A stretch of 64,000 bases of DNA. Source: Spirosoma sp. SC4-14. GTDB lineage: Bacteria > Bacteroidota > Bacteroidia > Cytophagales > Spirosomataceae. This document shows, in pieces, positions 15,857 through 24,441 of this stretch (position 1 is its first letter; each line of letters begins with the position of its first letter). Location of the stretch: contig NZ_CP147518.1 of the NCBI RefSeq assembly GCF_037201965.1, positions 1,425,001-1,489,000 of the forward strand, written 5' to 3'. The position numbers and the translations under genes are program-made. A model generated the notes under the pieces. It ran no database searches and was not told where the DNA came from. It worked only from the letters and a program-made list of their open reading frames with translations.

Positions 15857-18274
15857 ATGCTTCGCAACTACCTGAAAATAGCCTTCCGAATGCTCTGGAA
15901 AAACCGCACTCATACACTAATCAATGTAGTGGGTTTGTCGGTTGCGTTTGGTACAGGAATACTTCTTTTTCTGACCGCTTCCTTCGAATTATCGTACGAT
16001 AAGTTCCATGCCGATGCCGACCGGATTTTTCGGATCTATTTCCTGTCGTCGAACCGCGACGGTTCGCCCGATAAGGGAGCAACGATGCCTTATCCAATTT
16101 CTCCTGTTCTGAAAGCCGAATTTCCGGAAATTGAAGGCGTCACACGCTGGTTCGATAGGGGGGCCAGTGTACGGTGGAACAATAAGACCTACCAGAAAGA
16201 TGTGCGTATGGCCGATGGCGATTTTCTGACCATGTTTTCGTTTCCGATGCTGAAAGGGAACCCCAAAACCGCCATGAACAGCCTGAGTGACATTGTGATC
16301 AGCGAACGCATGGCCCATGATATTTTTGGGAAAGAAGACCCCGTTGGCAAATCACTTGAGCTTCGGCTGAACGGTGCCTGGAAAACATTTAATGTAACAG
16401 GCGTAGCCAGTAATCCGCCCAAAAATTCGTCGTTTGAGTACGATGCACTCATTAGCAGTCAGAATGCGGGTGATTATCAGGAATTTAAAGACCGATGGGA
16501 TCATGGCAACCACGATGTATATATCAAGCTGAAGCCGGGTGTGGACCCGCAAACACTACAGCGTCGTACGCAGGCGATGATGGACAAGTATTTTGCCAGC
16601 GATATAAAAGATCGGCAGGAGCAGGGTTATCCGAAAAATGAACTCGGTTTTCAGCGTAGCCTGATGTTGCAACCGCTCTTAAACGTTCATTTCGATACTG
16701 AAACCACACATGGGCTCGGCATCAGCCAAACATATGTGTTTACGCTGATGCTGGTCGGGTTCTTTATTCTGGCCATTGCCTGTATCAATTTCATTAACCT
16801 GACAATTGCGCAATCGCTTACGCGGGCCCGGGAAGTGGGTGTTCGTAAGTCCCTGGGGGCGCAGCGGGGGCAGTTGTTCCGGCAAATCTGGGGCGAAACC
16901 ATTTTGCTATGCCTGGGAGCCTTGCTCATTGGTCTGGGCATGGCCTACGTTGCACTGCCTGTGTTTAACCGCATGTTCCGGAGCAGCCTAACGCTTACCG
17001 ATTTTCTGACACCAACTGTATTGCTGGCAACCGCAATTGGTTTCCTGATCGTTACGCTGGTGGCGGGTGGTTATCCGTCGTGGTTTGTTACTCGGTTCAA
17101 TGCCGTTGAGGTTCTGAAAGGCAAAGTGAAAGTGAGCCGTCCGGGTTTTCTGCGCAACTCGCTGATCGTTACGCAATTTACCATTGCCTGCCTGTTAATT
17201 GTTTGTACGGTAATTGTTCGTCAGCAAATTGGCTATCTGCAAAACCGGCCAATGGGGCTCGACAAGGAACAGGTTGTCAGTATTCCGGTCGGTGGCGAAC
17301 TAAACGGAAGCGAGGCTCTGAAAACCATGCGCGATCGGCTGGCCAATCAGCCTACCGTAATTGCCGTTTCAGGAACGGGCGTCAACATCGGTTCTGGGCT
17401 GGATGGTAATTCGTCGCGAATGATGTTTGGGTTTCTTTATGGGAAACGCGACATTACCTGCGACTGGCTTCGGGTCGATACCGATTACCTGAAAACGCTG
17501 GGTATAAAACTGCTTCAGGGGCGCGATTTCAATGCCAGTTTCGGTACCGACTCAACAAATGCCATCTTGATTACCCAAACGATGGCAAAACGGTTGGGTG
17601 AAGCAAACCCGATAGGCAAATTTATTAAACCCGACGATAAAGAGTATCAGATTGTGGGCGTTGTGTCTGATTTCAATCTGTATTCGCTGCATCAGGAAAT
17701 TAAACCAATTGTGCTGCAAATGCAGTCAAAATGGCCCATCAATTACATTCTTGTTCGGGTAAATCCCCAGAATCTGAACGGAGCGATGGAAACCATTAAA
17801 GCAGCCTGGAAAACGATAGCGCCGAAGCAGGAATTTATGGGTTCGTTTCTGGACGAAAACACCGAACGCTGGTATAAGCGCGAACAGCGGCTGTCGAACA
17901 TTTTTTCGTCGGCTGCCGGAATTGCTGTTGTATTGTCGTGTATGGGTCTGTTTGCGATAGCCTTACTAACCATTCAGCAACGGACCAAAGAAATCGGCGT
18001 TCGCAAAGTGCTGGGTGCTTCGGTATTCAGCATTGTAAGCCTACTCTCAAAAGATTTTCTTAAACTCGTTTTGGCTGCAATCGTGATCGCTTCGCCCATT
18101 GCGTGGTATGCAATGGATAAGTGGTTGTCCGATTTTGCTTACAAAATCGATATTCAGTGGTGGGTATTTGTGATTGCGGGTATGTTAGCCATTGCGATTG
18201 CCTTAATCACGGTTAGTTTTCAAAGTATTCGGGCCGCGTTGATGAACCCCGTAAAATCACTTCGGTCTGAGTAA
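15857..18274 (+). CDS. MacB-like FtsX-fold ABC permease 2
   Basis: 805 residues: MLRNYLKIAFRMLWKNRTH, TM1 about 22-42, MacB_PCD 1, TM2 from about 293 (FFILAIACINFINLTIAQ), coupling helix LTRAREVGVRKSLGAQRG, TM3-5, second periplasmic domain, last coupling helix QQRTKEIGVRKVLGASVFSI, C-terminus NPVKSLRSE. The N-terminal ELSYDKFHADADRIFRIYF signature after TM1 recurs in most of the paralogues here. Only 37 bp lie between its start and the divergent Uma2 gene, and I see no sigma-54 element there. Expression may come by read-through from the adaptor operon, or from a promoter I cannot recognise. Confidence 0.93.
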   Translation: MLRNYLKIAFRMLWKNRTHTLINVVGLSVAFGTGILLFLTASFELSYDKFHADADRIFRIYFLSSNRDGSPDKGATMPYPISPVLKAEFPEIEGVTRWFDRGASVRWNNKTYQKDVRMADGDFLTMFSFPMLKGNPKTAMNSLSDIVISERMAHDIFGKEDPVGKSLELRLNGAWKTFNVTGVASNPPKNSSFEYDALISSQNAGDYQEFKDRWDHGNHDVYIKLKPGVDPQTLQRRTQAMMDKYFASDIKDRQEQGYPKNELGFQRSLMLQPLLNVHFDTETTHGLGISQTYVFTLMLVGFFILAIACINFINLTIAQSLTRAREVGVRKSLGAQRGQLFRQIWGETILLCLGALLIGLGMAYVALPVFNRMFRSSLTLTDFLTPTVLLATAIGFLIVTLVAGGYPSWFVTRFNAVEVLKGKVKVSRPGFLRNSLIVTQFTIACLLIVCTVIVRQQIGYLQNRPMGLDKEQVVSIPVGGELNGSEALKTMRDRLANQPTVIAVSGTGVNIGSGLDGNSSRMMFGFLYGKRDITCDWLRVDTDYLKTLGIKLLQGRDFNASFGTDSTNAILITQTMAKRLGEANPIGKFIKPDDKEYQIVGVVSDFNLYSLHQEIKPIVLQMQSKWPINYILVRVNPQNLNGAMETIKAAWKTIAPKQEFMGSFLDENTERWYKREQRLSNIFSSAAGIAVVLSCMGLFAIALLTIQQRTKEIGVRKVLGASVFSIVSLLSKDFLKLVLAAIVIASPIAWYAMDKWLSDFAYKIDIQWWVFVIAGMLAIAIALITVSFQSIRAALMNPVKSLRSE

Positions 18275-18275
18275 A

Positions 18276-18347
18276 AACAGCCCCCTAACCCCCAAAGGGG
18301 GCCTTTAACCGAGTCACAACTCCCCCTTCGGGGGCAGGGGGGCTGTT
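18276..18347. repeat. C/G-rich palindromic junction repeat, family B copy 1
   Basis: The repeat starts aacagcccc and ends with the complement ggggctgtt directly before an ATG. Inner inverted runs are cccccaaaggggg and cccccttcggggg. The same element lies at 26857 and 39539, each time between a permease stop and a permease start sequence. Its right arm, aggggggctgtt, puts a G-rich Shine-Dalgarno-like stretch just ahead of the ATG. Confidence 0.8.
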
Positions 18348-20792
18348 ATGTTCACAAACTACCTCAAAATCGCCTGGCGGAACCTGCTGCGACAGACAGG
18401 TTTTTCGCTCATCAACATTGTCGGTCTGACGGTTGGATTGACCTGTTGTTTTCTGATTCTGTTGTTCGTTCGTCACGAACTCAGCTATGATACATTTCAG
18501 CAGAAGTTCGACCGGATTTACCGTATAACGTATCTGCCTAAGTTTGCGGGGCTTGAACAACCGCTGGCGCTGACACCTCCGCCGGTTTCTCCGCTGCTTC
18601 GGGCAAATTTTTCGGAGATCGAAACGTCGGCACGAGTGTTTCAATCGCCGGCCACGGTTGAAGTGGTGGGGCGGGGACGTCCCATCAAATATGATGAGGA
18701 GCGGTTTTTCTTCGCCGATTCGAGTTTGTTGGCTATTTTTTCCTTTCGTTTTCTTCAGGGCGACCCGCATAAAGCACTAAACGATAAGTTTACGGTTATC
18801 ATTACCGACAAAGTCGCTCATAAATACTTTGGCAATCAGAATCCAATTGGGAAAACGATGCTTTATGAAGGGCAACATCCGTTGACGGTAACCGGCGTTG
18901 TTGAGGAGTTTCCCGATAATTCGCATATCCGTATCGATCTGCTGGCTAACTACGAAACCATGTTTGCCACTGAGAGCGAAAGCGCTCGTCAGAATCTGCC
19001 ACAAAACTGGATCATCTCGCATGGCTATACGTATGTGTTGCTGCGCCCCGGAAAGTTGCCCGAAACAGTTAATGCCCGTTTCCCGCAATTTTTGCTGACA
19101 CATGCCAATAAGCAATTTGCCAAAGACATTGTCTATAAACTGGAGCCAATGGGCAACTTTCATTTGCGTTCCGATGCGCAGGAGGGCCCTGAGCCAAACG
19201 GCAGCATTACCTATCTCTATGTCTTTATTGGTATTGCGCTGATGACGCTGTTGATAGCCTGCATCAATTTTGTGAATCTGTCAACAGCCAGGTCGCTCAA
19301 ACGGGCTAAAGAAGTCGGAATTCGGAAAGTACTGGGCAGCGAGAAACAACAACTTATGGCGCAGTTTCTGGGCGAGTCGATGTTACTAAGTGTAATTGCC
19401 CTGAGCTTGTCGTTTGTGCTGATTGGGGCATTACTACCGGTTCTGAACGATCTGACAGGCAAGCACATTACGGTCCGCTATTTTCTGTCGGATGGCTGGC
19501 TGATTCTATTCTTTGTTGGAGTAGCCATGCTGACGGGGTTGCTGTCGGGGAGTTATCCGGCCTTTTTCGTGTCGCGGTTTCAGCCAATTGCTACCCTGAA
19601 AGGGAGTTTTGTAAGCGGGAAAGCTAAAGGCGGAATGGTTCGGCAACTGCTGTTGGGCGTGCAGTTTGTGGCATCCATTGCACTAATTATTGGTACACTG
19701 GTATCGTTTCTGCAGTTGCGCTATATGCAGAATCAGCCAATGGGATTCGACAAAGAATTTATCATTACGGCCAATACGCTCAATGCAAAAATTACCAACG
19801 TCTTTGCCGATCGGAGCGATAGTACCTACCAGCGGTTGCGGACATTTCGGGATATCCTGTTAAAAAATCCGCACATTCGGACCGTAACACTTTCGAACCG
19901 ACAGATGGTGGCCGGTGCTATTCGGCGTAATGTGGTGCCAGAAGGCCACCAGCCCGACGAAAATCTGTTTATTGGCACCGTTGCCGTCGATCATAACTTT
20001 GCCAAAACGTACGGCTTGAAATTGGTAGCAGGGCGCGACTTTTCGGAGGCCTACCCGACCGACAAAACAGACGCCTTTCTGATCAACGAAACGGGCGTAA
20101 ACCAGTTTGGCTGGAAATCGCCCGCTCAGGCTATTGGGAAAACGGTCAATCTGGAAGGCAGGCAGGGAAAAATTGTTGGGGTGCTGAAAGATTTTCATAA
20201 CCAGTCGCTCCAGGCACCTATCGAAAGTTTACTGCTAACAGTCGATCAACCGATGTTAAGTATTTTTTCAATCAAACTTGGAGCAGAAAACAAAGCCGAA
20301 ACCATTGCGGCCATTCGGCAGGAATGGGACCACTTTTTTCCCGAAAAGGGCTTTGCTTTTGACTTCCTCGATCAACGATTGGCGCAGCTTTATGAGCGGG
20401 AATTACGGTTGAGCAAGCTTATCGGCTACTTTGCCGGGTTAGCAATTCTGATTTCGTGTTTAGGCTTATACGGGCTGGTTTCGCTCGTTACGCAGCAGAA
20501 GACCAAAGAAATTGGTATCCGAAAAGTGCTGGGTGCATCGGTTCCTGACATTGTTCAGCTACTTTCCAGAGACTTTGTAATTCTGGTACTGATTGCGCTA
20601 TTTATCGCGTCGCCCATTGCGTGGTGGGCCATGAACAAATGGCTTGCCGATTTTGCGTACCGGATCGAACTCTCCTGGTGGATGTTTGCCTTGTCGGGCT
20701 TGCTAGCCTTGTCGGTTACGGTATTAACCGTTAGTTTTCAGAGTATTAAAGCTGCGTTGGTAAATCCGGTTAGTTCCCTGCGGTCGGAATAA
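18348..20792 (+). CDS. MacB-like FtsX-fold ABC permease 3
   Basis: 814 residues, MFTNYLKIAWRNLLRQTGF at the start and NPVSSLRSE at the end. TM2 begins near residue 288 (YLYVFIGIALMTLLIACINFVN as judged by hydrophobicity), followed by RAKEVGIRKVLGSEKQQLM. The second coupling helix is QQKTKEIGIRKVLGASVPDIVQLL. The first periplasmic domain has TPPPVSPLLRANFSEIETSARVF, closer to permeases 6, 7 and 14 than to permease 1. The ATG follows repeat B directly, with 73 bp between the previous stop and this start. The downstream 240 bp contain a palindromic GC-rich stretch and then a new sigma-54 unit, so this is probably the last gene of the first operon. Confidence 0.92.
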   Translation: MFTNYLKIAWRNLLRQTGFSLINIVGLTVGLTCCFLILLFVRHELSYDTFQQKFDRIYRITYLPKFAGLEQPLALTPPPVSPLLRANFSEIETSARVFQSPATVEVVGRGRPIKYDEERFFFADSSLLAIFSFRFLQGDPHKALNDKFTVIITDKVAHKYFGNQNPIGKTMLYEGQHPLTVTGVVEEFPDNSHIRIDLLANYETMFATESESARQNLPQNWIISHGYTYVLLRPGKLPETVNARFPQFLLTHANKQFAKDIVYKLEPMGNFHLRSDAQEGPEPNGSITYLYVFIGIALMTLLIACINFVNLSTARSLKRAKEVGIRKVLGSEKQQLMAQFLGESMLLSVIALSLSFVLIGALLPVLNDLTGKHITVRYFLSDGWLILFFVGVAMLTGLLSGSYPAFFVSRFQPIATLKGSFVSGKAKGGMVRQLLLGVQFVASIALIIGTLVSFLQLRYMQNQPMGFDKEFIITANTLNAKITNVFADRSDSTYQRLRTFRDILLKNPHIRTVTLSNRQMVAGAIRRNVVPEGHQPDENLFIGTVAVDHNFAKTYGLKLVAGRDFSEAYPTDKTDAFLINETGVNQFGWKSPAQAIGKTVNLEGRQGKIVGVLKDFHNQSLQAPIESLLLTVDQPMLSIFSIKLGAENKAETIAAIRQEWDHFFPEKGFAFDFLDQRLAQLYERELRLSKLIGYFAGLAILISCLGLYGLVSLVTQQKTKEIGIRKVLGASVPDIVQLLSRDFVILVLIALFIASPIAWWAMNKWLADFAYRIELSWWMFALSGLLALSVTVLTVSFQSIKAALVNPVSSLRSE

Positions 20793-20869
20793 ATGGCAGG
20801 GATGGCGGGGCTTGCTGGACAATCTCCGTTATTCCCCGCTCTCCCCACGCGAAGCACCCCGCACAATTT

Positions 20870-20905
20870 TGTCCACTGCCGTACGTTCCTGTCCGAAATC
20901 GGACA
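20870..20905. promoter_or_regulatory. Enhancer-like palindrome 2 (TGTCCG-AAAT-CGGACA) with degenerate upstream copy
   Basis: The core TGTCCGAAATCGGACA spans 20890-20905. A second copy, TGTCCACTGCCGTACG (20870-20885, two mismatches to the shared pattern), lies 20 bp upstream. Such tandem sites are usual for enhancer-binding activators that assemble as hexamers. The core centre is 74.5 bp from the -12 position of the promoter at 20958. Confidence 0.76.
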
Positions 20906-20957
20906 TTTTGTAATGATATGTTTATTTAATCGTCTGTTAATCAGTGGTTAGTTAGCT

Positions 20958-20973
20958 TGGCATGAAACTGGCT
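20958..20973 (+). promoter_or_regulatory. Sigma-54 -24/-12 promoter of second transporter unit
   Basis: TGGCATGAAACTGGCT has the invariant GG-N10-GC spacing and differs from TGGCACG-N4-TTGCW at two positions. The predicted transcript start is near 20984. This rules out the in-frame ATG at 20962, which lies inside the promoter, and supports the ATG at 21031 as the true start of the next gene. Confidence 0.75.
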
Positions 20974-21030
20974 AAACCATTTATGGATCACTATGCCTAT
21001 TCTAATTTAAGACACAGCCACTGCCAGTAT

Positions 21031-21627
21031 ATGAAAACGCTACTTTCTCTTTTGTTCCTTGCAATCGGCTTTAGCGCAGTGGCGCAACAGTCGTCGTTTA
21101 GCAAAGAAGTGACGACTGACGGTCAGCAACTTCGAATTCGGGTAGATGCCGAACAATCGGGTCAGTCTATGCATTACAATCAGACGTTCGATGTGTCGGA
21201 GATGGATGCCCGAGCGGTGAAAGCATTGGAAAATCGTATTCTTGATTCGCTGGATCAGGAATTTGAAGGACGTTATGCCGGGTTGTTCAACGGGCGAAAG
21301 CGCGAAGAAAAATTCCGGAAAAAGCAATGGGCCGACGAATCGGTAGCTGTTGCCAGTGTGAAGGCCGATATGGATCCCGTTCGCTACGAAGTAATGGAGT
21401 CAAAAGCATCGAAAGAAGTGACGACCTATGATGTGGCACCATCGTCGGTGATTCATCGGGAAGATAAAGAAAACGGGCGGCTGTGGATGCAGTATGTTTT
21501 CAAAAAAGATGGCGACGAACTGATATTTGAACGGACAGCCAACGTACTTGGCAAAAGCGAGAGTGAAAAGAAAGCCATCATAAAAGAAACGGAGCGTAGA
21601 CTGGGCATCAAATCAGTCGCTCAATAA
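21031..21627 (+). CDS. Secreted protein of unknown function, first gene of a sigma-54 unit
   Basis: 198 residues. The signal peptide is MKTLLSLLFLAIGFSAVAQ with likely cleavage after AVA or before Q. The mature part is charged and mostly alpha/beta without cysteine or repeats. It includes LRIRVDAEQSGQSMHYNQTFDVSEMDARAVKALENRILDSL (read here as one stretch of the protein, given as features only), a GRYAGLFNGRKREEKFRKK segment and a C-terminal charged helix. I do not recognise a family. The start was chosen because the sigma-54 promoter at 20958 excludes the upstream ATG. A terminator follows (21648-21683), so the gene may be expressed mainly by itself. Its position in the regulon suggests a periplasmic accessory role, but that is inference. 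Confidence 0.75.
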   Translation: MKTLLSLLFLAIGFSAVAQQSSFSKEVTTDGQQLRIRVDAEQSGQSMHYNQTFDVSEMDARAVKALENRILDSLDQEFEGRYAGLFNGRKREEKFRKKQWADESVAVASVKADMDPVRYEVMESKASKEVTTYDVAPSSVIHREDKENGRLWMQYVFKKDGDELIFERTANVLGKSESEKKAIIKETERRLGIKSVAQ

Positions 21628-21647
21628 TTGATACTTCTGATAGTGGG

Positions 21648-21683
21648 AACGTGGAGCCAGTTTTATTCTGACTCCACGTTTTT
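21648..21683 (+). terminator. Rho-independent terminator after secreted protein gene
   Basis: Arms aacgtggagccag (21648-21660) and ctgactccacgtt (21668-21680) pair with one mismatch around a 7-nt loop and run into TTT. The following stretch up to 21900 has no gene I can support. It is pyrimidine-rich just before the next ATG. Confidence 0.75.
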
Positions 21684-21900
21684 GCGTTAGAAGCGTTTCG
21701 TTGCGTTAGCAGAGTTTTTTTAACTGCTTAAAGAACCCGCAACGCTTTTAGGCCTTAACCGAAAGTTCTAACTTTTTATCCCGCAAAAGCAGCGTTAATG
21801 AATTCGGCTACGTCTTTTCGGTCAGAATAAAAAGCAACGGACGTGGGGTAGAATCCAACGTACCTCTGTGCCACGCCCGTTGCCCTACGCCCCTACCACA

Positions 21901-24276
21901 ATGCTACGCAACTACGTCAAAATCGCCCTCCGAAACCTGTCGAAGAACAAGGTTTACTCATTTATCAATATCCTTGGCCTTGCTGTTGGTATGGCCGTAG
22001 CCATGCTCATTGGCTTATGGATTTACGATGAATTGTCGTATAATAAATTCCATAAAAGTTACGACCGCATTGCGCAATTGTTCATCAACCAGACCTTCAA
22101 CGGATCAACGGGAACCAGTCCGGCAGTGTCGATACCATCGGCTACCGAAATCAAAACGAACTATGCATCTGACTTCAAATACGCATCGCTGGCATCGTGG
22201 AGCTACGGACATTTACTGATGAACGGCGAAAAACGGATCAATAAAGAAGGCATGTATGTGGAGCCTGTTTTTCCACAGATGTTGTCGCTTACTATGCTGA
22301 AAGGCGATTATGCTACTGCATTGAAAGAACCTGCATCGATTCTGTTGTCGGAGTCGATGGCCAAAGCGTTGTTTGGCGAGCAGAATCCATTGAATAAGAT
22401 CATTCGGGTCGATTCGAAAAACGATATGAAAGTGACAGGCGTTTTCGAAGATTTACCGTTCAACTCGGATTTCTATTCTGTAAAATTTTATATGCCATGG
22501 AGTGCCTACCGCGCCGAGAATCCATGGGTGAAAGATTCGGAACAGCAATGGAGCAACCACTCGTTTCAGACATTCGTGCAGGTGGTCGATCAGGCCGATA
22601 TGGGTAAGGTTTCGGCCAAAATCCGGGATGTTGAGAAAAAGCACACATCACCCCAGGAAAATCCCGAATATTTTCTGCACCCGATGAGTCGGTGGCATTT
22701 GTATTCCGATTTTAAAGAAGGCAAAAACACGGGCGGGGCCATTCAGTTTGTGTGGCTCTTTGCCATTATCGGTGTGTTTGTGCTCCTGCTGGCCTGCATC
22801 AACTTCATGAACCTCAGTACGGCACGGTCGGAAAAACGGGCAAAGGAAGTGGGCATTCGAAAAGCCGTTGGGTCGCTTCGGCAGCAGTTGATAACGCAGT
22901 TTCTGAGTGAGTCGATCCTGGTGGTTTGCTTTGCTCTGATTTTGTCTATTCTGCTGGTGCTGGTTTCACTTTCGGCATTCAACGATTTGTCGGGTAAGCA
23001 GGTGAGCATTCCGTATCAAGAACCATTATTCTGGACAATGCTGCTTGGTTTTTCGCTGCTAACGGGGTTGCTGTCGGGGAGTTATCCGGCTTTGTATCTC
23101 TCATCGTTTAATCCGCTGGCGGTGCTGAAAGGTACATTTCGTGTGGGTCGCTGGGCCGCTGTTCCCCGGAAAGTGCTGGTGGTAGTTCAGTTTACGGTTT
23201 CCATCACGTTGATCATCGGAACCCTTATCGTGTTTCGGCAGATACAACATGCCAAAAATAGACCCGTTGGCTACGATCGGCAGGGTCTGTTACAAATTTC
23301 ACTGACATCGAATCTTAATAACAAGTATGATTTGCTACGCGATGATCTGCTGAAAACGGGTGCCGTTTATGAAATGAGCCAATCGTCGAGCCCAACCACC
23401 GGCGTATGGTCGAATCAGATTGGGTTTGACTGGGAAGGTAAAGACCCCAAATCGATTCCGTTGTTTGGGGTTGTGGGCTGCACCCATCATTTTGGTAAAA
23501 CCATTGGCTGGCAGATTAAAGAGGGGCGTGATTTTTCGCGTGATTTTTCGACCGATACATCGGCTTTTGTGCTCAATGAAGCAGCCGTTAAACTGACCGG
23601 GCTGAAAAATATTGTTGGCAAAACAATTCGCTACAACGAAAAGCCCTGCACAGTAGTTGGCGTGGTGAAAGATATGGTGATGGAATCGCCCTATAAACCC
23701 ATCAAGCCCACTATTTTCATGGTCAACTATAGCTGGGCTAACCTTATCAACGTTAAACTCATGCCCAATGTGCCGGTTGAAGATGCGCTGAAAAAAGTAG
23801 AGACTGTTTTCAAAAAACACGATGCCGACTCGCCTTTCGATTTCAAGTTTGCCGATGAAGAATATGATGCCAAATTCAGAGCTGAAGAACGGATTGGTAA
23901 ACTAGCCCGGATTTTTGCCGTACTCGCCATTTTCATTTCGTGCCTAGGCTTGTTTGGCCTGGCATCGTTCATTGCCGAACAACGCATTAAGGAAATCGGA
24001 GTACGGAAGGTGCTGGGTGCATCGACACTAAACCTCTGGGGCCTGCTTTCTATCGATTTTGTGCGCCTGGTGCTGCTCTCGTTCCTGATTGCTGCGCCAA
24101 TTGCCTATTATTCTCTCAGTGAGTGGCTGGGAAGTTATGAATACCGAACCGATATATCGTGGTGGATTTTTGTTGTATCAGGCATTGGCGCTACTCTGAT
24201 TACTCTCTTAACGGTTAGTTTTCAGGCCATTCGGGCGGCTTTAATGAATCCGGTAAAATCGTTGCGGGCAGAGTAG
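21901..24276 (+). CDS. MacB-like FtsX-fold ABC permease 4
   Basis: 791 residues from the ATG at 21901 (MLRNYVKIALRNLSKNKVYSF). A GTG 33 bp upstream lies in the C-rich leader and would add residues not shared with paralogues. The first periplasmic domain contains SILLSESMAKALFGEQNPLNK, then TM2 with LLLACINFMNLSTARS and the coupling helix KRAKEVGIRKAVGSLRQQL. The second half has EQRIKEIGVRKVLGASTLNL and a C-terminal region ISWWIFVVSG, ending NPVKSLRAE. The second periplasmic domain includes WSNQIGFDWEGKDPKS, like permeases 1 and 12. It lies 273 bp after the secreted-protein stop, beyond a terminator, so it needs its own promoter or read-through. Confidence 0.92.
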   Translation: MLRNYVKIALRNLSKNKVYSFINILGLAVGMAVAMLIGLWIYDELSYNKFHKSYDRIAQLFINQTFNGSTGTSPAVSIPSATEIKTNYASDFKYASLASWSYGHLLMNGEKRINKEGMYVEPVFPQMLSLTMLKGDYATALKEPASILLSESMAKALFGEQNPLNKIIRVDSKNDMKVTGVFEDLPFNSDFYSVKFYMPWSAYRAENPWVKDSEQQWSNHSFQTFVQVVDQADMGKVSAKIRDVEKKHTSPQENPEYFLHPMSRWHLYSDFKEGKNTGGAIQFVWLFAIIGVFVLLLACINFMNLSTARSEKRAKEVGIRKAVGSLRQQLITQFLSESILVVCFALILSILLVLVSLSAFNDLSGKQVSIPYQEPLFWTMLLGFSLLTGLLSGSYPALYLSSFNPLAVLKGTFRVGRWAAVPRKVLVVVQFTVSITLIIGTLIVFRQIQHAKNRPVGYDRQGLLQISLTSNLNNKYDLLRDDLLKTGAVYEMSQSSSPTTGVWSNQIGFDWEGKDPKSIPLFGVVGCTHHFGKTIGWQIKEGRDFSRDFSTDTSAFVLNEAAVKLTGLKNIVGKTIRYNEKPCTVVGVVKDMVMESPYKPIKPTIFMVNYSWANLINVKLMPNVPVEDALKKVETVFKKHDADSPFDFKFADEEYDAKFRAEERIGKLARIFAVLAIFISCLGLFGLASFIAEQRIKEIGVRKVLGASTLNLWGLLSIDFVRLVLLSFLIAAPIAYYSLSEWLGSYEYRTDISWWIFVVSGIGATLITLLTVSFQAIRAALMNPVKSLRAE

Positions 24277-24441
24277 AGATGTGGGGTAAAGAGGGATGAA
24301 CCAGTGTTTTTTATCCCTATGCCTCACGCCCTTCCTATACCACTAAATAACAATCTTAATGGTTAATATGGATAATCTGATGATTTGAACTCAGGTGGTA
24401 AGGTATGAACGGCTTGTTTACTAATCCTTACTACGTTCGTT

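Noticed and set aside
20962..21030. Longer start (ATG at 20962) for the secreted protein
   Set aside because: The ATG lies within the -24/-12 element, so it would not be in the mRNA. The ATG at 21031 gives a clean signal peptide.
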